Source of the DNA: CBDAUN01 sp965214615
Lineage (GTDB): Bacteria > Pseudomonadota > Gammaproteobacteria > Arenicellales > JAJDZL01
Assembly (NCBI GenBank): GCA_965214615.1
Contig: OZ243952.1
Location: forward strand, 186,001-250,000
Direction of reading: 5' to 3'
DNA: 64,000 nt
The notes under the pieces are model-generated. The model did no database searches. It saw only the letters and a list, made by a program, of their open reading frames with translations, and was not told the origin of the DNA. Made by a program: the position numbers and the translations under genes. Positions 51,144 to 59,886 of this stretch are shown here, in pieces. Positions within the stretch are counted from its first letter, which is position 1; the number at the start of each line of letters is the position of its first letter.

Positions 51144-52028
51144 ATGAGAGACATATTTTCTTCCGTAACGCCGACTGTTTTTCCAAGGTTCGAGGAGCAG
51201 TTGAAAGTGGCGCTTCCGAAGCTTCCCAGGCTGGAGGCGCAGGTGGCGCAGTACATGATGCTGAACATTGGCGATTTGAGCTTTGAGACCGGTGCCTCGA
51301 TTGCGAACAAGGTCGGAGTCAGCGAAGTGACGGTCAGTCGTCTGCTGCGCCGTCTTGGCTTTCAGGGCATGAGGGGGTTGAAAAGGGAGCTTCGCAGCGA
51401 ACTGATCAATCGCGACCCTCTTGGGGAGACCGAGCAGGAAATTCGAGAGGTTCCGGAAGCAATCAAACGCAATATGGATCTTGAATACAAGGCGCTCGGC
51501 GAGGTTTATCAGCAGGCTGCATCGTCGATGTGGGGTTTGGCTGTGCAGGCGGTCGTGGATGCGGAAATCGTCTATGTGACGGGGTTTCAGGCGGTACGCG
51601 GCATTGCCGAGGATTGTGCGAGGCGACTGGGAATGGCTCGCGGCAATGTGCGATTTCTAGCTGCGCATGACGGCATGCTCACCGAATGGCTGCAATGGGG
51701 AGGAGACGACGCGGCATCGCTTAAGCGATGCCTGATTCTGATTGATGTGGTTCCCTATGCCCGGGAGGCGCAGGTTTTGGCCGAACTGTGCGGCAAGGAT
51801 GACTGTTCGCTGGTGGTGTTTACCGATGAGATGTGCCATTGGGCCAAGAACCACACGGACATGGTGATCTACGGCAGCACTCGGACCGGGCTCATTTTCG
51901 AGTCCACAGTTGCCATAATGGCGGCTTTGAACCTGATGGTCAATTCGGTTGCGAGCCAATATTCGGCCACGCTCACCGAGCGGCTGGATCAGTGGAAATC
52001 CTATACCCGGGCGCTGCGACTATTCTGA
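51144..52028 (+). CDS. MurR/RpiR family transcriptional regulator
   Basis: The 294-residue regulator has an N-terminal helix-turn-helix of the RpiR type (FETGASIANKVGVSEVTVSRLLRRLGFQG, residues about 48-76, quoted here only in part as ANKVGVSEVTVSRLLRR) and a C-terminal SIS-like sugar-phosphate-type ligand domain. It is divergent from the importer operon and is the natural candidate to control it, sensing an operon intermediate. Start at ATG 51144; 58 further in-frame codons upstream lie in the promoter region and are not family-like. Confidence 0.9.
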   Translation: MRDIFSSVTPTVFPRFEEQLKVALPKLPRLEAQVAQYMMLNIGDLSFETGASIANKVGVSEVTVSRLLRRLGFQGMRGLKRELRSELINRDPLGETEQEIREVPEAIKRNMDLEYKALGEVYQQAASSMWGLAVQAVVDAEIVYVTGFQAVRGIAEDCARRLGMARGNVRFLAAHDGMLTEWLQWGGDDAASLKRCLILIDVVPYAREAQVLAELCGKDDCSLVVFTDEMCHWAKNHTDMVIYGSTRTGLIFESTVAIMAALNLMVNSVASQYSATLTERLDQWKSYTRALRLF

Positions 52029-52117
52029 CGCCCAGTCGGCTTGCAATGGTCGGGATCGTGCTTGTACGGCGGAGAACTGCGCGATTTGGATTTGACGGTC
52101 AATCGCAATCCAAAGCT

Positions 52118-53281
52118 CTATGCTTCGGCGAGCAATGATGCCATCTGAGGCAGACTGATTGCCTCGATGCCTTCGCCGATCGGGTATCGGCTGTCACCGG
52201 AGTAGACGACGAAGGTGCGCTCGGGCTTCAAGTCCTGTCTGGAGTGATAAAGCCCCTTGCCCAGAGTTGGCGCCAAGCCCCGCTTAATTGCAATCGCCCA
52301 CAATCTACCGCCCCGCAATTCGAGTACAAGGTCTATTTCGGCTCCTGCCGCGGTTCTGTAGAAGTACGCCGAAATATGTTCAGATGCCAGGCTCAGCAGG
52401 TTCTCCAATACGAATCCTTCCCAGCTTCCGCCTGCGACAGGATGCCCCAGTACGTCGTCACGGCTATCGAGGCCGAGCAGTGAGTGAACAATGCCGCTGT
52501 CGCGGATATAGAGTTTCGGTGATTTTGTCAGACGCTTGCCTACGTTGACCAAGTAGGGAGGGAGTCGCCGTACCAGCAGAAGGTCCACGAGCAAATCGAT
52601 GTAGCGATTCACTGTCTTGGCGTCAATCATCATGCTGCGTGCGAGGTCTGCGGCATTCAGCAAGCGGCTTTGATTGTGGGACAGCATCGTCCAAAAGCGG
52701 CGCAAAGTTTCTGCTGGAATCCGCGGTCCGAGCAATGGAACATCGCGTTCCAGATAGGTTCTGATGAAGTTGTCGCGCCAGATTGCGCTCTCGGTGTCGC
52801 TGGCGGCGAGATAGCTGTCCGGAAACCCGCCTCTGACCCAGAGTGTCTCAGAAGAAGTGCTGCTGACTTCGCTCACGCTTAGCGGCGCCAGTTCGACATA
52901 GGCGATGCGTCCAGCTAGGGATTCGCCTGATTGCCGCAGCAGTTCTAGCGAGGCAGACCCCAGCAACAGGAACCGTTTCGTGCGAAAGCCGCGACTGCGA
53001 CCGCTGTCAATCAGGCCGCGAAGCGTCTGAAACAGTTCCGGAGTTCGGTGTATCTCGTCAATAATCACCAACTTGTCTTCGTGAGCGCTTAGAAAAAGAG
53101 CAGCATCAGACAGTTTTTTGCGGTCTGAAGTTTTTTCAAGATCAAGATAGACGCAATCGTGTTGTTTGGCAATAATCTGAGCGAGTGTCGTCTTGCCGAC
53201 TTGACGCGGCCCCAATAGCGCGACCGCCGGAAATTGGTTCAGGCGAGCGAGTATCGATTGTAGTTTGTAACGGTGAATCAT
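52118..53281 (-). CDS. ATPase with DUF4143 (first copy)
   Basis: The 387-residue protein has Walker A LLGPRQVGKTTLAQ, Walker B VIIDEIHRTPE and a C-terminal DUF4143 domain with a PD-(D/E)xK-nuclease-like core. There the expected ExK reads AIKRG (glutamate replaced by alanine) in RLWAIAIKRG, so nuclease activity is doubtful. Function of the family is unclear; members are frequent in islands. Start at 53279-53281 (MIHRYKLQ); upstream residues of the frame are not family-like. Confidence 0.85.
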   Translation of the reverse strand: MIHRYKLQSILARLNQFPAVALLGPRQVGKTTLAQIIAKQHDCVYLDLEKTSDRKKLSDAALFLSAHEDKLVIIDEIHRTPELFQTLRGLIDSGRSRGFRTKRFLLLGSASLELLRQSGESLAGRIAYVELAPLSVSEVSSTSSETLWVRGGFPDSYLAASDTESAIWRDNFIRTYLERDVPLLGPRIPAETLRRFWTMLSHNQSRLLNAADLARSMMIDAKTVNRYIDLLVDLLLVRRLPPYLVNVGKRLTKSPKLYIRDSGIVHSLLGLDSRDDVLGHPVAGGSWEGFVLENLLSLASEHISAYFYRTAAGAEIDLVLELRGGRLWAIAIKRGLAPTLGKGLYHSRQDLKPERTFVVYSGDSRYPIGEGIEAISLPQMASLLAEA

Positions 53282-53835
53282 TCTCGTATAATAGGCATAT
53301 AATACCAGATATACAAGGTTCAATTAAGCAGAAAAGTTACCGGAATTCAAAGATTGGATGGACTGCTGTCTATTCGGAACGGTTGGTTCGCGCTTTAATT
53401 TGATCGCTGTAGCGTGTTTTTCCATTTGCTGGATCCTGGCGAATGAGAATCGCGAACCGAACCAATATCCGAAAGCGTTCAACGCCGATGCACTGGGCGG
53501 TCTTGATCGTTTGAGCAGGAAAATTCGCCGCTTGCCAGCGTGTCATCACTACGGCTGGCACTTTCATAACGGGCTCGCGACGGCATAGGCGATCATCGGC
53601 TGAGCATATATTTGCGGAAACTAGAAATTGTGCATCCGACAGTGCAGTCGCTTCGTTCTTGCAGCGTCAGTTCTATATCAGTTCGAAGTAGAAAATCGCG
53701 ACCGTCATATTTTTCGGTAGCCAATCGCTCATTCCATCGGTCTCCCTGCCCGCTTCGCTGCGGCGTTGAACAATGCTGATGATCTCTGCGACTTCCTGTC
53801 GCTACGATATCTGGCACAGCACTTTGACCGTACAG
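53282..53835. other. Non-coding stretch between ATPase genes
   Basis: Several short frames exist but none shows a recognisable family. Near 53285-53305 the DUF4143 gene has imperfectly palindromic, AT-rich promoter sequence. It may hold decayed gene remnants. Confidence 0.4.
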
Positions 53836-54891
53836 TCAGTCTGACAAATTCATAGGCATGCTGAGCTGGCTTTTATAGAAGACTTCGCGTTGCTCCGCAA
53901 TTTGCAGTTCCAGCTCGTCGAAATCCACTGTTCCGATGTCGAGGTCATGTGCGAGATATGTCCGGCCGAATGTCTGTAATGCATTGGCGATGTGTGCCGG
54001 CCAGCCGTCGCATGCGGCGAGCATTGCGTTGAACCGGGCGCTGCGATTCTTGAGATTGATTCCGAAATGCGAGCAGAACACTCGCTCAAGGTCTTCGGTC
54101 TCTTCCCGCGAGAGGCGGTCGAGCGAGTGGGCGCAATTGTCCGAAAGCCTCGTCAGTCCCAACTCTTTCACACGAACCGCAGTTTCCGGCAGTCCTGCCG
54201 CGACAAGTGTCACAGGCAGGTTGAGCAAATTGGCGTGCAACAGCCGAAACAATCGCCCGATGAACGAATTTGGGTCGCTGGGCAAGTTCTGGGCTTCATC
54301 GACTCCGATTACTAGCGGACGTGTCCAACTGTGCGGCGGGATCGCCTTGAGCATCGCGTTCAGCTCGGCAATGGTGTCGGACGATTGAACTGTCCGTTCG
54401 CTTTTGCTCTCGTCATCTGGTAAGCCTGCGCCAATATACCCGCCGGGGCGCACTGACTGGTTCTTTGAGGAATATAGCGAATCGCCCTTTCCTGATGCCA
54501 GCAGGTTTGCCAGCTGTTCGCAAATCCATCCTGGGCTGAGCAAGGCTGAACAGTCTTCCAGAAACAGCATCAGCGGTGTCGGGCTTCGGCGAATTGTTCC
54601 GTCCGCATTCGGCGTGACATACGAATTGTGAAGCCATCGGTCTTCCAGGAATTTGAGCGTGGATGTCTTGCCGGCGCCCGGCGCACCGTAAATTACCCGC
54701 GTTGCCGCCTTTGGTTGCGGCTTGTCGTCTTCAAACCGAGTCCAGCTTGAATTGCACGCATCCTCGATGTCTGAAATGATGTGCCTGCGTCCGGCAAAGT
54801 ACGGCGGCGGATCCTTGTCCGTGCTGAATCTGAGATACTCTGCCAACTCGCCGGCTGCGGCGGCTATGTCGGGCTTGTTTGCGTCGAACAT
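53836..54891 (-). CDS. AAA ATP-binding protein
   Basis: The 351-residue protein has Walker A YGAPGAGKTSTLKF (about residues 69-82) and Walker B LVIGVDEAQNLP (about 190-201), and a likely sensor region after LVAAGLPET. The layout is that of an ORC/Cdc6- or TniB/TnsC-like single-AAA protein without a nuclease domain. Its partners are unknown: it lies between the two DUF4143 genes on the same strand but is separated from both by more than 180 bases. Confidence 0.8.
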   Translation of the reverse strand: MFDANKPDIAAAAGELAEYLRFSTDKDPPPYFAGRRHIISDIEDACNSSWTRFEDDKPQPKAATRVIYGAPGAGKTSTLKFLEDRWLHNSYVTPNADGTIRRSPTPLMLFLEDCSALLSPGWICEQLANLLASGKGDSLYSSKNQSVRPGGYIGAGLPDDESKSERTVQSSDTIAELNAMLKAIPPHSWTRPLVIGVDEAQNLPSDPNSFIGRLFRLLHANLLNLPVTLVAAGLPETAVRVKELGLTRLSDNCAHSLDRLSREETEDLERVFCSHFGINLKNRSARFNAMLAACDGWPAHIANALQTFGRTYLAHDLDIGTVDFDELELQIAEQREVFYKSQLSMPMNLSD

Positions 54892-55075
54892 CCGGCGTTG
54901 ATTCGCTGTCCTATCGAGTCTGCGTGAGATTTATTGATTGTTCAAGTATAGAGCATTCGGTCGACGAGTCCCTTGTCACACCACGTGACGCTTCCAGGTC
55001 GATCGGAGGATAGATGAGCGCAATTTCCAAAGCAGTTCCAATCCTTTGTGAGACCAATGCCTGACGATTGCACAG

Positions 55076-56200
55076 TCAGTCCCATGCGAATTTACCCTGA
55101 TTGAGCTGGTCCAGAAAATGTTCGTAGTTCAATACCTCGATACCGTCTACGACCCGATTCACCGGTTCTGAAGTCACAATGATTGAGCGTTTCGGGCTGA
55201 ACTCATCCCTGAACGCCTTTATCCCACGCAGATCTCCTGTTCGTACCCGGCTTTTCACTTCAATGGCCAATTGTCCGCTGTTCAGCACGAAGCCTACTTC
55301 GAGTCCGCTTTTTGTGCGCCAGTACTCGATTTTCGTATTCCATTCCTGATAGCTGCTGGCAGCTTTGAGTTCAAGATAGATAAAGTGTTCGAAGCTTCGT
55401 CCGAAATTTGTGCCGCGGGTACTGGAAATTGAACTTTCGGTGATGTGATTGGCGATACCGACATCGAAAAGGTAGAACTTTGGAGCGCTTACGATGGTTT
55501 GCCGTTTTGACCGTTTCGCATACGGAAAGACCAAACTGCCGACCAGCGTATCGACCAGAATGTCGAAATAGGAGCGCACTGTTTTGGCGTCGACGCCGCA
55601 GTCGCGCGCAATTGAAGAGAAATTCAGCAATTCTCCGTGACAGTAGGACAAGGTATCGAAGAATCGTGAAAATGCCGCGTTCTTCCTGATCAGCGCTTCG
55701 CTGAATACTTCCTGGGTCAGGTAGTCCCGGACATAGGCGCTGAGCGATCGCCGAATGTTCGGTTTTCCATACAGTCTCGGTAAAAGGCCTGAGGACATTG
55801 CCGTGATCAGGTCGAACTCCGGCACTTCGCACCACGTCAACGGATGGAGTTGGAATTTCCAGGCCCGGCCGCCGAGGAGATTAACACTACTTTGCTTGAG
55901 TTTTCGCGCACTGGACCCGCAAAGGATGAAGTTCAGGTGTTCGGATTCGATCAGCCGATGAATTTCGTCAAGCAGGGCCGGGACTTTTTGAATCTCGTCG
56001 ATCACTACGGGCTTGGCGCGCGCAGCATCGCTAAATACATTGAGTTCTTCGCCCAGCGATCTGGGTCGAGACATGAATCGCAGCATGACATCGCTGTCAA
56101 GCAGGTCAAAGAAAACGCTGTCCGGATACCGTTGCCGCAAGAGTGTCGACTTTCCGGTTTGACGGGGTCCCAGAAGAAATGCCGACTGGCCTTGGGGCAG
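55076..56200 (-). CDS. ATPase with DUF4143 (second copy), start codon degenerate
   Basis: The frame carries AFLLGPRQTGKSTLL (Walker A) and VVIDEIQKVP (Walker B), then DUF4143. The P-loop lies upstream of the first ordinary start (TTG at 56138-56140), and the open frame above it contains no ATG, GTG or TTG; CTG at 56198-56200 would give a family-like beginning (LPQGQSAFLLGPRQTGK). Either a non-standard start is used or the start has been lost and this is a pseudogene. In the nuclease-like core the aspartate of EVDxVL is glycine (EVGFVL) while ExK is intact (AIEVKSR). Confidence 0.7.
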   Translation of the reverse strand: MPQGQSAFLLGPRQTGKSTLLRQRYPDSVFFDLLDSDVMLRFMSRPRSLGEELNVFSDAARAKPVVIDEIQKVPALLDEIHRLIESEHLNFILCGSSARKLKQSSVNLLGGRAWKFQLHPLTWCEVPEFDLITAMSSGLLPRLYGKPNIRRSLSAYVRDYLTQEVFSEALIRKNAAFSRFFDTLSYCHGELLNFSSIARDCGVDAKTVRSYFDILVDTLVGSLVFPYAKRSKRQTIVSAPKFYLFDVGIANHITESSISSTRGTNFGRSFEHFIYLELKAASSYQEWNTKIEYWRTKSGLEVGFVLNSGQLAIEVKSRVRTGDLRGIKAFRDEFSPKRSIIVTSEPVNRVVDGIEVLNYEHFLDQLNQGKFAWD

Positions 56201-56235
56201 TACGATATTGCATGACCGATTGTACTTGTTTGGAA

Positions 56236-56272
56236 ATATATTCCTAAATGGTATGGCTATTTAGGAATATAT
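56236..56272. repeat. 14-base perfect inverted repeat at the DUF4143 gene start
   Basis: ATATATTCCTAAAT (56236-56249) and ATTTAGGAATATAT (56259-56272) are exact reverse complements with 9 bases between. It overlaps the expected start region of the second DUF4143 ATPase, so it is likely an operator or a DNA-binding site. Confidence 0.8.
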
Positions 56273-56464
56273 ATCCGAATTGGTTGGTTTTTTCAACTCG
56301 AGTTGATCGTTATTCTGATCTTGTTCATGATTCAGACGGTTGGTAAACGCTTGAGTGACCTTGGTTATCATTCATCGCGGAAACCTTGTGCTTTTACATG
56401 GATAAATCTGAACTCTGGGACGGCGTGAAGACTCGTCTGATGGGCTACAATCTCATTTGAGTTA

Positions 56465-56544
56465 TTGACATGCTTTAACACAGGCAACAATACTGAGAAT
56501 ATTAAGGTTAGTGTCGGTGCGAATCGGTGACTCTAACCTTAATA
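56465..56544 (+). promoter_or_regulatory. Candidate dpdE promoter with overlapping inverted repeat
   Basis: TTGACA (56465-56470), 18 bases, then AATACT (56489-56494) is a fair sigma-70 promoter. Just downstream, TATTAAGGTTAG (56500-56511) and CTAACCTTAATA (56533-56544) are exact reverse complements around the predicted start of transcription. It looks like a repressible promoter with a roughly 250-base leader before dpdE. Confidence 0.5.
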
Positions 56545-56796
56545 CTATTTGGATGAGAATCGGAAGAAACCAAGATACGAATAATTTTGAAAGGACATTA
56601 CAGTTGGGTTCCGTGGTTTCGAGCGTTGGCGCCAGCAATCGCTAAGGAAGAAAATGACTTCTAGAGCGAAAGAGTTAAGATACTTAATTGGGGTGGAACT
56701 GACGAGACATCCAACTTCCTGAAAATTTGATTACTTGCGGAGCGAATTTGGAAATCTGACCTATTCAGTCATATTTGAAGTTTAATTGATTATCGC

Positions 56797-59700
56797 GTGA
56801 AGAAAGGATCGTTTATAGAGGTCGACGACATTCGTCGGTTGGGCAAAGTCGTTAAATGTAATGGGAATTTGACTAGCGTTGAGTTTTTCACATCAATTTC
56901 AAAGCGTGAAATTGTCGAATTTGAAACTTCGTGCCTAAGGCGCGCATGCTTGGAACCTCAGACGCGCGTTTATTTCGAATCTTCAAGTGCTGACCGTTGG
57001 CGCATGGGACGCGTCATAGATTCGTTTTATGCGGACGATAAAACAATAACCTATGAAGTTCGTTTTCCAAACAAGGAAGAAAGGGATATTTCGGAGTTGG
57101 ATTTGTTTGCGCGGTGCTATGGACCACTTGGGGATCCGTCTGAAATATTAGCTATCGGCGCCTCGGAGACTCAACGTTGGCACGATGCGCGTTGGTCGAC
57201 GCTGGAGAGTCTGGTGTTACTACGTTCGGTGGCTAACAATTTGAGCGGACTATCGACATCGTCTGTCGAACTAGTCCCACATCAGGCGGATGCAGTGCGT
57301 CGAGTCCTTTCGGACCCTCTTCAGCGATATCTACTAGGTGACGAGGTTGGGTTGGGAAAAACAGTCGAGGCAGGTGCAATAATTCGGCAAATTCATCAAG
57401 ATTACCCTGAGTATAGGATATTGGTGGTTGTGCCGACTTCATTGCTCCGACAATGGGAGGGAGAACTTCAAGGCAAATTTGGGCTTGATATTGGAGATCG
57501 CTTACGAGTCATCGATCACGATGCAATTTCCAGTTTCGAGGGACATGTCGACTTGTTGGTTGTTGACGAGGCTCACCGAATTGTAAGGGGGAATCTGACG
57601 TTTGATTCCGTTACCGCACTCAGTAACGCATCCGAAAGGCTATTGCTACTATCTGCAACTCCAATGGTGGGAAATGAACAAACGTTTCTTGATTTGTTGC
57701 GTTGGCTCGATCCAAAACGATGGGAGTTAGTGTCACTTGAGATTTTTGAGCATTACGTGTCTCGGAGTCAGGAGTATGGCAGGCTTCTGTTGGGACTTCG
57801 AAGTGACGCGAGCAAGTTTGTCTTGAAGCAAAGAGCTCTAGGCGCTAAGCAGGAATTTCATAGCGATAAGACAGTTCAGGCGCTATCGGATTCGTTGCTA
57901 GGTAATCTGGAATTGCCAGAAAAGCGGGAGCAATGTTGTGACGCGCTTCGAGAATACATTGCTAACACTTACCGCATTCACCATCGTATTGTCCGAGCAC
58001 GCAGATCGGAATTGGAGGGATGGGAGTTTCAACCACGCGGCCCTGCATCGATTCAGGTAGAAGTAGACGAAGGTTCCGGCGTGGAAGACGCGGTCAGTTT
58101 GATTGAGGATTGGCGCGGTGCTGCACTTTTGGCGCTAGATGACGATCCTAATATTGAAGATTCCCTTGTGGAGCGATACATGCTTCTCCTTGAAACTGCA
58201 GGGAGAGGTATTTCTTCACTCTCGATATTTAATAACTACGAGCAGATATTCTCAGGTGAGTCCAATCTCCTATCAACGCTTAGTTCTTGCGCAAGCTTAG
58301 AACACTCTACAGACCACGCGAACTTCATAGCTCTCATTGCGCGCCGCCGATTGAAGTTTCTTAGGCAAAAGCAATCAACCCCTAAGTTAATCGTATTTGC
58401 AACCGAAGCATCATTTGCAACTGCTATAACAGAGGCACTTATTGCGGAAATTGGGACGGATTCGGTTGTATATACAAATTCCGAAAGCGAAAAAAATTCG
58501 TTGAACCGTTTTGAGTGCGATCCGCGTACAGTCGTTGCAGTGCTTGATCAACGTGGTGAAGAAGGAATCAACTTGCATTTTGCTGACGCTGTTATACACG
58601 CTGATTTGCCATTTTCAATTGGTCGGATTGAACAACGCATTGGTAGACTTGATCGATTCGGTCGTACCAAAGGACCAATAAAGCACATTGCTGTGATACC
58701 GGCGGACAATGAAGACACACCGTGGAGTGCTTGGGTCGAATTACTTGAATCGGGTATTGAAATTTTCGATCGATCAGTCAGTGACCTTCAGTTCGCCATT
58801 GAAACCATTGAGAAGAAAATATGGCGTTATTTGTTTGTGAACGGTTTCACCAATATCAAAGACTTTCTGGCTACTTTGAAGAAATCGGTCAAGGTTGAGC
58901 GCCGACAACTCGATGAGCAATTTGCACTCGATCAACTTGCAATGTCGCGCGAACCGGCGAAAGCTCTTGTTGAGTCAATGGAAAAAGCCGAAGAAGACGA
59001 AAGTCAAATCGCCGACAGGGTCGAAAGGCTTCTTGAGGAACTTCTCAACTTCCACATTATTCGAAACGATAACGAACTAGAGTTGGAATGGAGAAACAAA
59101 GTCTTACTGCCAAGGCGATATTGGCGTCCGGTTTTTAGGTCAGCACTGAACCGGCGCTTGACGTGGAAACGTTATGTCGCTGTTAATCGTCCCGGAGTTA
59201 GTCTCTTGAGGCCAGGCGCACCACTCCTTAACGCCCTCGAACGTCTACTGGAATGGGATGATCGAGGCAGTGCGTTTGCTACTTGGAGATTTCAGTGTGG
59301 ATTTGGGGGAGTTGGTGAAGAAAGACTTTATTTTCGGCTCTGTTGGATCATTTCACCTGGACCTATCCCCCAGATTGAGTTGCTAGGAACTGAGGATAGT
59401 CAAGCACTGCGTCGTAGAGCGGAACGTCATTTTCCTACTTGGACATTGATTCAACATGTGGGTGCTGATCTTGAGGAAACCCACGAGAAAGAAGTGTTAG
59501 GTTTACTCGAACCATCCTTTAATCCTCGCGGTGATTTCGACACTCAGGATTTTAATCTAAGTCATCGCTTAACTTGGTTGCACTCCGTAATTGGAGTTTC
59601 AGAATTTGCAAATTTATGTGCGCAGATCCGCGAGCATGGCGAAAAAATGCTGGAAAGAAATGACGAGTACATCAAACGACGTGAGAACGCAGTTAGGGTT

Positions 59701-59886
59701 GCAAGACGCGATAATGAACGGTGGCGCCAAAGGATAGAAATGCGCGTTGCTCGGGGTGACTTGTCTGCAGAACGGGAGTTCGAATTTGATGCTGCTGTAA
59801 TGCGATCTGTTCAAAATCCGAAGTTACGTCTGGACTCGGTGGGTGCTTTCGTGCTGGCCGGATACATACCCGAAGGCGGACAATGA
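56797..59886 (+). CDS. dpdE: DpdE-like SNF2-family ATPase of the Dpd DNA modification/restriction system
   Basis: The 1029-residue protein has SH3-like N-terminal repeats (YEVRFPNKEERDISELDL), then a SNF2-type helicase core: GDEVGLGKTVEAG (motif I), LLVVDEAHR (II), LLLSATPM (III), and in the C-terminal half IGRIEQRIGRLDRFGR (VI). SNF2 followed by a RecQ-like helicase, a small unknown protein and an ATPase is the dpdE-F-G-H order of 7-deazaguanine DNA systems. DpdE is thought to act in the restriction side, moving along DNA without the modified base. It starts with GTG. GC is lower than in the core genes, so it is likely transferred. Confidence 0.82.
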   Translation: MKKGSFIEVDDIRRLGKVVKCNGNLTSVEFFTSISKREIVEFETSCLRRACLEPQTRVYFESSSADRWRMGRVIDSFYADDKTITYEVRFPNKEERDISELDLFARCYGPLGDPSEILAIGASETQRWHDARWSTLESLVLLRSVANNLSGLSTSSVELVPHQADAVRRVLSDPLQRYLLGDEVGLGKTVEAGAIIRQIHQDYPEYRILVVVPTSLLRQWEGELQGKFGLDIGDRLRVIDHDAISSFEGHVDLLVVDEAHRIVRGNLTFDSVTALSNASERLLLLSATPMVGNEQTFLDLLRWLDPKRWELVSLEIFEHYVSRSQEYGRLLLGLRSDASKFVLKQRALGAKQEFHSDKTVQALSDSLLGNLELPEKREQCCDALREYIANTYRIHHRIVRARRSELEGWEFQPRGPASIQVEVDEGSGVEDAVSLIEDWRGAALLALDDDPNIEDSLVERYMLLLETAGRGISSLSIFNNYEQIFSGESNLLSTLSSCASLEHSTDHANFIALIARRRLKFLRQKQSTPKLIVFATEASFATAITEALIAEIGTDSVVYTNSESEKNSLNRFECDPRTVVAVLDQRGEEGINLHFADAVIHADLPFSIGRIEQRIGRLDRFGRTKGPIKHIAVIPADNEDTPWSAWVELLESGIEIFDRSVSDLQFAIETIEKKIWRYLFVNGFTNIKDFLATLKKSVKVERRQLDEQFALDQLAMSREPAKALVESMEKAEEDESQIADRVERLLEELLNFHIIRNDNELELEWRNKVLLPRRYWRPVFRSALNRRLTWKRYVAVNRPGVSLLRPGAPLLNALERLLEWDDRGSAFATWRFQCGFGGVGEERLYFRLCWIISPGPIPQIELLGTEDSQALRRRAERHFPTWTLIQHVGADLEETHEKEVLGLLEPSFNPRGDFDTQDFNLSHRLTWLHSVIGVSEFANLCAQIREHGEKMLERNDEYIKRRENAVRVARRDNERWRQRIEMRVARGDLSAEREFEFDAAVMRSVQNPKLRLDSVGAFVLAGYIPEGGQ

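Larger units (their letters stand above)
56201..56796. other. AT-rich intergenic region before the dpd genes
   Basis: No gene longer than about 20 codons is supported. It holds an inverted repeat next to the DUF4143 gene and a promoter-like site before dpdE (described separately). Confidence 0.6.

Noticed and set aside
53593..53817. A 74-codon minus-strand frame between the ATPase genes
   Set aside because: It could be the remnant of a small gene, but I recognise no motif and cannot support it.
53836..54891. The AAA protein as TniB/TnsC of a Tn7-like transposon
   Set aside because: No transposase, TniQ or end repeats are seen around it; a single AAA domain is too common to claim this.
56398..56460. 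A 20-codon plus-strand frame before dpdE
   Set aside because: It is short, has no ribosome binding site, and its stop falls close to the TTGACA promoter element; probably chance.
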